NCBI RefSeq assembly: GCF_004341515.1
Contig: NZ_SLZF01000002.1
Span: 372,001 to 436,000, forward strand
Direction: 5' to 3'
Source: Allobosea sp. BK604
Lineage (GTDB): Bacteria > Pseudomonadota > Alphaproteobacteria > Rhizobiales > Beijerinckiaceae
DNA: 64,000 nucleotides
Made by a program: the position numbers and the translations under genes. The notes beneath the pieces were generated by a model. The model saw nothing but the letters and a program-made list of their open reading frames with translations. It was not told the origin of the DNA and searched no databases. Positions within the stretch are counted from its first letter, which is position 1. Every line of letters starts with the position of its first letter. Positions 44,125-51,324 of the stretch are shown piece after piece.

Positions 44125-46037
44125 CGATCGACATTCACGCCCTCGACATGTCGATCCGCGGTAATCGCCTCGCCAATCGCAACGATGCACGCCGCCTGCT
44201 GCGCGATCTGTTCCAGCCGCTGGTTCCGGCTTTCAGCCCGGGCCGGGCGCAGGTGAAGCTCGGCCTTGACGCCGCGCATTTCGACCGCAAGGCCGCCTGG
44301 TTCGAGGGTTTCGCACGCCCGCTCTGGGGGCTCGCGCCCCTGCATGCCGGCGGTGGCGATTTCGAATTCTGGTCCTTGTTCAGGGACGGGATCAGCAGCG
44401 GTGTCGATCCGGACGATCCCGAATATTGGCAGCTGACGACCGACCATAACCAGCGCTCGGTCGAAATGGCCGCGCTCGGCTTCGCGCTCGCGCTCGCGCC
44501 GGACATGCTCTGGCAGCCTCTGCCGCAGAAGACCCGTGAGCAACTGGCAACGTGGCTCGGCCATATCCAGTCCGTGGCGATGGCCGACAATAACTGGCGC
44601 TTCTTCCCGGTGATGGCGGGGCTCGGGCTGCAGCGCGTCGGCGTCGCGATCGACGAGGCGGTGCGCGACGCGCATCTGCGGCGCATCGACGAATTCTATC
44701 GCCGCGACGGCTGGTACATGGACGGGCCCGGCGGCTTCATCGACCACTATAATGGCTTCGCGCTGCAGTTTTACGGGCTGATCTACGCGCGCCATGCCGC
44801 CTCATCCGACCCGGAGCGCGCGACGCTGTACCGCGAACGCGCGCGCGACTTCGCGCAGAGTTTCCAGCACTGGTTCGCCGAGGATGGCGCCGCCCTCGCG
44901 ATCGGCCGCTCGCTGACCTACCGCTTCGCCATGGCCGGCTTCTGGGCCGCGCTCGCCTATGCCGGCGTCGAGGCGCTGCCCTGGGGCCGAATTCGAGGCC
45001 TATGGGCGCGGCACATGCGCTGGTGGCTGGAGAGGCCGATGCTCGATGCGGCCGGGCATCTCTCGGTCGGCTATGGCTGGCCGAACTATCTGATGAGCGA
45101 GGAGTATAACTCGCCGGGCTCGCCCTATTGGGCGTTCAAGGCGTTCCTGCCGCTCGCATTGCCCGAGGATCATCCGTTCTGGACGGCATCGGAAGAGGAT
45201 GCGCCGCCGCTGGACCGGCCTGTGCTGGTTCCGGGCGCGTCGATGCTGATCCAGCGCGATCGGGGCGATGTCATCGCCCTGCCGGCGGCGCCGGTGCGGC
45301 TCGACATGCGCAACTCGACCGACAAATACGGCAAATTCGCCTATTCCTCGCGCTTCGGGCTCTGTGTCGAGGCGGATCGCTGGATCAGGCACGGCTCCGT
45401 CGGCGACAATATCCTCGCCGTCAGTGACGACGGCATCGATTTCCAGGCGCGGCGCGCGATCACATCGTCGCGTCTCGGCGATGACTGGCTGGAAACACGC
45501 TGGTCGTCGACCGCTGGCGTGGCCGTCGTGACATTGCAGGCATTCGTCCGCGGCTGGGAATTGCGCCTGCACGATGTCGACAGCGAAAAGCCGCTGATGC
45601 TGATCGAGACCGGCCATTGCGTGCCGACCCGTCTCGGTACACGCGGCAGGTTGCGCGCCGAGCTCGCGGAAGCGCCATCACAGGGGGCGCGCGGCACCGC
45701 GATCCTGCTCGATGACGGGCATCGCAGCGCGATCGTCGATCTCGGCAGCGCCCGCTTCGCCAGCGCGACCGATGCCGCGCCGAACACGAATATCCTGTTT
45801 CCGCACGCGGCCGCGCCCTGTCTGGCGGGGCCGCTCGCGAGCGGCCGCCATTTGCTGATCACGGCCGTGCGCGCGGTCAAGGGCGCGCCGGATGGCCCCT
45901 GGGACGGCCTTCCGACGGTGGAAGAGGTGATCGCCCTGGCAGGCGACGCCGATTGGGAGGTGGAGCGGGTCGAAGCGATTGTGCGCAGCCCCGCCGCAAG
46001 CGACCTGCGCACCACCCACGTACCTGCGGTATCGTGA
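44121..46037 (+). CDS. DUF2264 domain-containing protein
   Basis: A 638-residue protein. The first 370 residues match the DUF2264 pattern (a probable alpha/alpha-barrel, glycoside-hydrolase- or lyase-like): FEGFARPLWGLAPLHAGGG, DHNQRSVEMAALGFALAL, NNWRFFPVMAGLGL, and YMDGPGGFIDHYNGFALQFYG. The rest looks beta-rich, resembling a polysaccharide-lyase C-terminal part. No signal peptide is seen, so it acts inside the cell, presumably on the imported saccharide. An in-frame ATG at 44109 is possible, but 44121 gives the coupled ATGA overlap. Confidence 0.83.
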   Translation: MTIDIHALDMSIRGNRLANRNDARRLLRDLFQPLVPAFSPGRAQVKLGLDAAHFDRKAAWFEGFARPLWGLAPLHAGGGDFEFWSLFRDGISSGVDPDDPEYWQLTTDHNQRSVEMAALGFALALAPDMLWQPLPQKTREQLATWLGHIQSVAMADNNWRFFPVMAGLGLQRVGVAIDEAVRDAHLRRIDEFYRRDGWYMDGPGGFIDHYNGFALQFYGLIYARHAASSDPERATLYRERARDFAQSFQHWFAEDGAALAIGRSLTYRFAMAGFWAALAYAGVEALPWGRIRGLWARHMRWWLERPMLDAAGHLSVGYGWPNYLMSEEYNSPGSPYWAFKAFLPLALPEDHPFWTASEEDAPPLDRPVLVPGASMLIQRDRGDVIALPAAPVRLDMRNSTDKYGKFAYSSRFGLCVEADRWIRHGSVGDNILAVSDDGIDFQARRAITSSRLGDDWLETRWSSTAGVAVVTLQAFVRGWELRLHDVDSEKPLMLIETGHCVPTRLGTRGRLRAELAEAPSQGARGTAILLDDGHRSAIVDLGSARFASATDAAPNTNILFPHAAAPCLAGPLASGRHLLITAVRAVKGAPDGPWDGLPTVEEVIALAGDADWEVERVEAIVRSPAASDLRTTHVPAVS

Positions 46038-46068
46038 GCCTCGGATGCGCGGCGCTGGTGACGATCCC

Positions 46069-47106
46069 CTACGCGATCCGCTCCAGCGCCGAGATATCGA
46101 TGCCATGCTGCAGCGGCTCGCCGCGGGTATAGCGTTCGATTTCCTCGACGATCAGCGCGCCGAGCCGCTCGCGCTCGCTGCCGAGGGCGCCGGCGACGTG
46201 CGGCGTCAGCAGCACGTTGGGCAAGGTGTAGAGCGGCGAGCCGGCCGGCAGCACTTCCGGTTCGGTCACATCGATGACAGCGTCGATGCGGCCGCTGACG
46301 AGTTCGGCCTCCAGCGCCGCATGATCGACGAGCGCGCCCCGCGCCGTATTGATCAGCGTCGTCCCGTCGCGCAGCAGCGCCAGGCGGCGCGCATCGATCA
46401 TATGGCGCGTCGCTTCGAGCGACGGTGCGTGCAGGGAGAGGATGTCGCAGCGGCGGATGAGATCGTCGAGATCGAGCAGCGTGACGCCGAGCGCCTTCGC
46501 TTCGGAAGGCGTCACGAAGGGATCGTGCAGCAGGATCTCGAACGCGAACGGACGCAGCAATTCGATGACGCGACGGCCGATCCGCGAAGCACCGACGATG
46601 CCGATCGCCTTCCGGTAATTGCCGATCGGCTCGTCCGCGAGCGGCATTGCATGCCGCGTCACCTTGCTCTCGGCATAGATCTGGCGAAAGCGCAGCACGC
46701 GCTTGTTGGCGAAGAGGATCGCGGCCAGCGTGAATTCTGCGACGGGCAAAGCGTTGGCGGCGGCGGCATGCGTCACCGCGATGTCGCCGGCGAAGATCTC
46801 CGGGGCGATAAAGGTCTTCACGGTTCCGGCCGCATGCGCGATCAGCCGCAGCTTCGGGGCGCGCACCAGCATCTCCGCGCCGATCGGCGCACAACCCCAG
46901 CTGGTGATCAGGATTTCGACCTCCGCCAGCACGGCAGCGGCGCGCGCATCGTCGAATTGCCGGAGCGGAACGGCGTCGGGGATATCGCAGAGCTCGGCCA
47001 GCCGCTGCAGATGCGCCGCCGCGAAGACATGGGGCGTGTGGTCCGGCGACAGGGCGTAGGCGGCGCGCGGGCGCTGTCTTGCGGAGACCGTCGAGCGATC
47101 GTTCAT
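46069..47106 (-). CDS. D-isomer-specific 2-hydroxyacid dehydrogenase family protein
   Basis: A 345-residue protein. The NAD-binding motif is IGIVGASRIGRRVIELL, where the second glycine of GxGxxG is Ser. The catalytic triad is present: Arg in NTARGALVD, Glu in VTEPEVLP and His in TPHVAGALGSER. It resembles phosphoglycerate/glyoxylate-reductase relatives found in sugar clusters. The ATG at 47106 has GGGAGG 6 bases upstream. It is transcribed against the surrounding plus-strand sugar operon, splitting the enzymes from the permeases, and is divergent from the first permease. Confidence 0.88.
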   Translation of the reverse strand: MNDRSTVSARQRPRAAYALSPDHTPHVFAAAHLQRLAELCDIPDAVPLRQFDDARAAAVLAEVEILITSWGCAPIGAEMLVRAPKLRLIAHAAGTVKTFIAPEIFAGDIAVTHAAAANALPVAEFTLAAILFANKRVLRFRQIYAESKVTRHAMPLADEPIGNYRKAIGIVGASRIGRRVIELLRPFAFEILLHDPFVTPSEAKALGVTLLDLDDLIRRCDILSLHAPSLEATRHMIDARRLALLRDGTTLINTARGALVDHAALEAELVSGRIDAVIDVTEPEVLPAGSPLYTLPNVLLTPHVAGALGSERERLGALIVEEIERYTRGEPLQHGIDISALERIA

Positions 47107-47288
47107 ACGTGGCCTCCCGCTTCGGCGTACCGCACGCCACGCCCGAATGCGGAGCGCGGCCAAGTCCTCGTCGCGGCGATCAGGCTCACTCCGAAAGGCA
47201 AAATCTCGGCACCCGCAGCCGGTTGTCAATTCGAAACTCGCGCAGCCCTCGCACCGAGCGGCCACGACAGATCATGGAGGCCAGCACC

Positions 47289-48227
47289 ATGACGACAACG
47301 CTTGCCGATGGCGTATCCACGCGCGAAGTCCGCGAGCCGGGCAGGAGATGGCTGCCGCATTGGGCGGCAGGCTACCTGTTCCTCTCGCCATGGTTCCTCG
47401 GGTTTTTCGGGCTGACCTTGGCGCCGGCCCTGGTCTCGCTCTACCTGTCCTTCACCGAATTCGACCTGCTGCGCGATCCGCGCTGGATCGGCCTCGGGAA
47501 CTACACGCGCCTCGCGACCAACGATCCGAAATTTGTGGCGGCGATGCGGGTGACCTTCACCTATGTCCTGTTCGCCGTTCCGCTGAAGCTGATCTTCGCG
47601 CTCTCCGTCGCAATGCTGCTGAACAAGGGCGTGCGCGGCCTGTCGATCTACCGCGCGCTGTTCTATTTGCCGTCGCTGCTCGGCGCGAGCGTCGCCATCG
47701 CGGTGCTATGGCGGCAATTGTTCGCCGGCGACGGCCTGGTCAACCAGATCGTGCTGGCCGTGTTCGGCGTGCAGGGGCCAGCCTGGATCGCCGATCCGGA
47801 ATATTCGCTCTACACGCTGGTGATCCTGAGCATCTGGCAGTTCGGCTCGCCGATGATCATCTTCCTCGCCGGCCTCAGGCAGATTCCGCAGGACGTCTAT
47901 GAGGCCGCGGAAATGGATGGCGTCAGTCGCCGGCGGGTCTTCCTGCGGATCACGCTGCCGCTGCTCTCGCCGGTGATCTTCTTCAACGCGGTGGTGCAGA
48001 CGATCGACGCGTTCAAGGCCTTCACCCCGGCCTTCATCATCAGCGACGCGACCGGCGGGCCGGTGAATTCGACCCTGTTCTACACGCTCTATCTCTACCA
48101 GGAGGCCTTCGCCTATTTCCGCATGGGCTACGCGTCGGCGCTCGCCTGGGTCCTCGTCGTCATCGTCGCGATCTTCACCGTCTTTTCATTCCTGACGTCG
48201 CGCTACTGGGTGCATTACGATGAATGA
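47289..48227 (+). CDS. Sugar ABC transporter permease (MalF/UgpA-like)
   Basis: A 312-residue inner-membrane permease with six helices. The cytoplasmic EAA loop reads DVYEAAEMDGVSRRRVFLR, followed by ITLPLLSPVIFF. The start at 47289 follows GGAGG by 8 bases; an ATG at 47274 overlaps that site and is less likely. The gene overlaps the second permease by 8 bases. It works with the binding protein at 42.2 kb. Confidence 0.92.
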   Translation: MTTTLADGVSTREVREPGRRWLPHWAAGYLFLSPWFLGFFGLTLAPALVSLYLSFTEFDLLRDPRWIGLGNYTRLATNDPKFVAAMRVTFTYVLFAVPLKLIFALSVAMLLNKGVRGLSIYRALFYLPSLLGASVAIAVLWRQLFAGDGLVNQIVLAVFGVQGPAWIADPEYSLYTLVILSIWQFGSPMIIFLAGLRQIPQDVYEAAEMDGVSRRRVFLRITLPLLSPVIFFNAVVQTIDAFKAFTPAFIISDATGGPVNSTLFYTLYLYQEAFAYFRMGYASALAWVLVVIVAIFTVFSFLTSRYWVHYDE

Positions 48228-49089
48228 TCAGCCCCGCGCCGCAAGCGGTGGGCGAGCCGCCATCTCGTCCAATTCCCTGCTTCGCCACGTGCTGCTCTGC
48301 GCGGCGTCGCTTGTCATGCTCTATCCGCTGCTATGGATGCTCGCGAGTTCGTTCAAGCCGGAGAGCGAAATCTTCCATTCGATGTCGATCTTGCCATCGC
48401 ATCTCGATTTCGATTCCTATGTCAGGGGCTGGTTCGGGCTGCGCGATACCTTCGGAACCTTCTTCCTCAATTCCGCGATCATCGCGGTGCTGGCGGTGAT
48501 CGGCAATGTCCTGTCCTGCTCGCTCGCCGCTTTCGCCTTCGCGCGGCTGGAGTTTCCCGGCAAGACCATCTTCTTTTCGTTGATGCTGGGCACGCTGATG
48601 CTGCCCTATCACGTGACCCTGATCCCGCAATACGTGATGTTCCTGCATCTCGGCTGGGTCGACAGCATCCTGCCGCTGGTCGTACCGAAATTCCTCGCAG
48701 CGGATGCGTTCTTCATCTTCCTGCTCGTGCAGTTCTTCCGCGGGATTCCGCGCGAGCTCGACGAAGCGGCGATGATGGATGGCTGCAGCCCGTGGCGGAT
48801 CTATTGCAAGATCATGCTGCCGCTCTCGCTGCCGGCGCTTGCGACGGCGGCGATTTTCACCTTCATCTGGACCTGGGACGATTTCTTCGGGCCGCTGATC
48901 TATCTGAACGACATGAGCAACTATACGGCGCAGCTCGGCCTGCGCAGCTTCGTCGACTCGACCGGCAAATCCGATTGGGGCGCGCTGTTCGCGATGTCGT
49001 CGCTCACGCTCCTGCCCGTCTTCATCGTCTTTATCTTCTTCCAGCGGCTGCTGATCGAAGGCGTCGCGACGACCGGCATGAAGCGCTGA
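48220..49089 (+). CDS. Sugar ABC transporter permease (MalG/UgpE-like)
   Basis: A 289-residue inner-membrane permease with six helices and the EAA loop IPRELDEAAMMDGCSPWRI followed by MLPLSLPALATAAIF. It forms the channel with the preceding permease. No ATP-binding subunit follows, so a shared MsmK/UgpC-type ATPase encoded elsewhere must drive it. Downstream is the convergent TetR gene, 30 bases away. Confidence 0.92.
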   Translation: MNDQPRAASGGRAAISSNSLLRHVLLCAASLVMLYPLLWMLASSFKPESEIFHSMSILPSHLDFDSYVRGWFGLRDTFGTFFLNSAIIAVLAVIGNVLSCSLAAFAFARLEFPGKTIFFSLMLGTLMLPYHVTLIPQYVMFLHLGWVDSILPLVVPKFLAADAFFIFLLVQFFRGIPRELDEAAMMDGCSPWRIYCKIMLPLSLPALATAAIFTFIWTWDDFFGPLIYLNDMSNYTAQLGLRSFVDSTGKSDWGALFAMSSLTLLPVFIVFIFFQRLLIEGVATTGMKR

Positions 49090-49119
49090 ACGCTCGGTGC
49101 GGCCTCCAACGCCGGCCGC

Positions 49120-49791
49120 TCAATCCTCGCGTCGAACGAGGTCCGGGGCCATCTGACGGGCCCCGATGAAGAAGCCACGCACAGCATCCGCGACGATGTC
49201 GTCGAGCCTATGAGGTGTCGGGGTCTGATACACGTAGCGGCGGATGGCGATGTAGAAGATGCGGCCGTGCAGGCCCCAGAACATCTCGGTCTCCCGTTCC
49301 GTCAGCGGCTGCTCGGCCGCTCCGGGAAGGCCGAGCTCGGCGCGCAGCTCCAGGCAGGCCGGCTCGATGATCTCGCGCCGCACGATATCGAGATAGCGCC
49401 CTGTGATGTCGACCGCCCGCAAACCCGAGAAGACGAAGATCCTGACCCAGTCATGGTCGAAGACGCGGGCGACGTAGTCCAGGTAGAACTGGGTGAGCCT
49501 TGTCTCGAGCGGGCGTGAACGGTCCGCGATCAGCGGCGCCCAGGAGGCCTGCCAGCGGCTCAGATAGACATGCTGGTAGACCCGCTCGATCAGCGCCTCC
49601 TTGCTCGGGAAATGGCGATAGATCGCGGAATGCGTGATTCCCATGCGCTTGGCGAGCTCGCGGGTCTGCCCCTCGAAACCATGCTCGGCGAAGAAGCGGA
49701 TCGCCTCGTTCAGGATGGCCTGTTCCCGCTCCGGCGCCCGCATATTCCGCCGGCGAGGGCGAATATCCGCCGCATCTTCAGAGGTCGTCAT
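49120..49791 (-). CDS. TetR/AcrR-family transcriptional regulator
   Basis: A 223-residue repressor. The N-terminal helix-turn-helix reads ILNEAIRFFAEHGFEGQTR then ELAKRMGITHSAIYRHFPS. The C-terminal ligand domain is variable and contains FSGLRAVDITGRYLD. The ATG at 49791 has GGAG 5 bases upstream; a GTG two codons earlier is an alternative. It lies between the sugar ABC operon and the molybdenum hydroxylase operon, and similar palindromes stand before both, so it probably represses both and itself. Confidence 0.9.
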   Translation of the reverse strand: MTTSEDAADIRPRRRNMRAPEREQAILNEAIRFFAEHGFEGQTRELAKRMGITHSAIYRHFPSKEALIERVYQHVYLSRWQASWAPLIADRSRPLETRLTQFYLDYVARVFDHDWVRIFVFSGLRAVDITGRYLDIVRREIIEPACLELRAELGLPGAAEQPLTERETEMFWGLHGRIFYIAIRRYVYQTPTPHRLDDIVADAVRGFFIGARQMAPDLVRRED

Positions 49792-49846
49792 TCTCACTCC
49801 GCTATAGTCATCCGGGTATAACGCATTGGCCCGGCTCGGTAAATTT

Positions 49847-49862
49847 GTGACCGAATGGTCAT
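49847..49862. promoter_or_regulatory. TetR-type operator candidate upstream of the TetR gene
   Basis: GTGACCGAATGGTCAT has 5-base inverted arms TGACC/GGTCA around GAAT. It lies 56 bases upstream of the TetR start and fits GTRACC-n4-GGTYAC except for the last base. It suggests autoregulation. Confidence 0.6.
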
Positions 49863-49899
49863 TTTAGCTTGACGCTCTCCGGATGTCGTGCATCCTTTT

Positions 49900-49915
49900 G
49901 AGACCAGATGGTCAC
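49900..49915. promoter_or_regulatory. TetR-type operator candidate upstream of the molybdenum hydroxylase operon
   Basis: GAGACCAGATGGTCAC has inverted arms GACC/GGTC around AGAT, with outer TTTG/CAAA symmetry. It lies 40 bases before the GTG start of the FAD subunit and 53 bases from the sister site. The pair sits in the divergent promoter region and would repress both directions. Confidence 0.6.
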
Positions 49916-49954
49916 AAATCTGGAATGGGAACGCATCAACGGAGTTCGGCGGCT

Positions 49955-50815
49955 GTGAAAGCCCGCGCCTTCAGCTATGTCCGTCCAGCGACGCTGGCCG
50001 AGGCATTCGACGCCTTCGCGGCTGCAGGGGGCGAGGCGAGCTATATCGCCGGCGGGCAAAGCCTGGTGCCGGCGCTGGCCCTGCGCCTACAGGCTCCGGA
50101 ATGCCTGGTCGATATCGCCGATATCGCCGAGCTGCGCGGCATCTCGCAGGAGGGCGAGTGGCTGCGCCTCGGCGCGCTGACACGCCATGTCGAGGCGCAT
50201 GACGATCCGCTGATCGCCGCCTGCGCGCCCCTTCTGGCGCTGGCGGCGCCGCATGTCGCGCATCCAGCCATCCGCAACCGGGGCACGCTCGGCGGCAGCG
50301 TCGCCCTGGCTGATCCGGCCTCCGAATTCCCGGCGATGATGCTCGCCATGGACGCCGAGATGGAAATCGCAGGCCCGGCCGGACGGCGCCGTGTGCCGGC
50401 GACCGAGTTCTTCCAGGATCTCTATCAGACGGCAATCGAGCCCGGCGAATTGCTGGTCGCGCTGCATATCCCGCTGGCGCGACCTGAGCATCGCTGCGAC
50501 TTCGACGAGCTGGCGCGCAGGCGCGGCGACTATGCCATTGTCGGCTGCGGCGTGATGCTGGCGCTGCCACAGGAGGTGGTGAGCGAAGCCCGCATCGCCT
50601 TCCTCTCGGTCGGGCCGACGCCGGTGCGCGCCCGCGCCGCCGAGGCGGCGTTGACTGGAAACCGTCTCGATGGAGATGCCACTCGCCGGGCCCAGGCGGC
50701 GCTGTCGGAGGATCTCGATCCGGCTGAGGACGAACAGGTGCCGGCGGCGATGCGGCTGCACCTCGCCCGCGTCCTGCTCGGCCGGCTTCTCGGCCGGATC
50801 GCGGGGGCGGCATGA
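49955..50815 (+). CDS. Molybdenum hydroxylase FAD-binding (medium) subunit, CoxM/XdhB-like
   Basis: A 286-residue flavoprotein of the xanthine dehydrogenase/CO dehydrogenase medium-subunit family. It has the FAD motifs YIAGGQSLVPALALRL and HPAIRNRGTLGGSVALADP. The GTG at 49955 was chosen because it gives the family-typical N-terminus MKARAFSYVRPATLAEA and has GGAG upstream; longer frames run through the operator. It passes electrons from the Fe-S subunit to an acceptor. Its stop overlaps the Fe-S gene start by 4 bases. Confidence 0.9.
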   Translation: MKARAFSYVRPATLAEAFDAFAAAGGEASYIAGGQSLVPALALRLQAPECLVDIADIAELRGISQEGEWLRLGALTRHVEAHDDPLIAACAPLLALAAPHVAHPAIRNRGTLGGSVALADPASEFPAMMLAMDAEMEIAGPAGRRRVPATEFFQDLYQTAIEPGELLVALHIPLARPEHRCDFDELARRRGDYAIVGCGVMLALPQEVVSEARIAFLSVGPTPVRARAAEAALTGNRLDGDATRRAQAALSEDLDPAEDEQVPAAMRLHLARVLLGRLLGRIAGAA

Positions 50816-51324
50816 GCGCGCATCTGCCCCTCACCCTGTCCGTCAATGGCGAGGAGGTGAGCCGCCTCGTCGAGCCGCGCGAGACGCTCGCCGATTTCCT
50901 GCGCCGCGACCTCAGCCTGACCGGCACCCATACCGGCTGCGAGATGGGCGTCTGCGGCGCCTGCCTCGTCATGCTGGACGGATTGCCTACGCATGCCTGC
51001 CTGGTCTTCGCGGTGCAGGCGCAGGGCGCCAGCGTCGAGACCGTGGAGGGGCTGACCCAGAGCGCGGCAATCGCCGATCTGCAGCGCGCCTTCCATGAGC
51101 GCAATGCGCTGCAATGCGGCTTCTGCACGCCGGGCATGCTGGTCACGGCCCAGGGGTTGCTCAGCCGCAAGGCTCTCCCGAGCCGCGAGGAGATCCGCGA
51201 CGCACTCTCGGGCAATTACTGCCGCTGCACCGGCTACGAGGCGATCGTCGATGCGATCGAGATGGTGGCGCGCCGCCGGGCAGCCGGTGAGACGGCGACC
51301 TCCTTCGTGGAGGAGCCGGCATGA
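50812..51324 (+). CDS. Molybdenum hydroxylase [2Fe-2S] (small) subunit, CoxS/XdhC-like
   Basis: A 170-residue iron-sulfur protein. The plant-type ferredoxin cluster lies in GCEMGVCGACLVMLDG (with a fourth Cys in THACLV). The second cluster lies in the helical domain: CGFCTPGMLVTAQ and NYCRCTGYEAIVDAI. It relays electrons from the Mo centre to FAD. It overlaps both neighbours by 4 bases, the usual M-S-L order. Confidence 0.95.
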   Translation: MSAHLPLTLSVNGEEVSRLVEPRETLADFLRRDLSLTGTHTGCEMGVCGACLVMLDGLPTHACLVFAVQAQGASVETVEGLTQSAAIADLQRAFHERNALQCGFCTPGMLVTAQGLLSRKALPSREEIRDALSGNYCRCTGYEAIVDAIEMVARRRAAGETATSFVEEPA

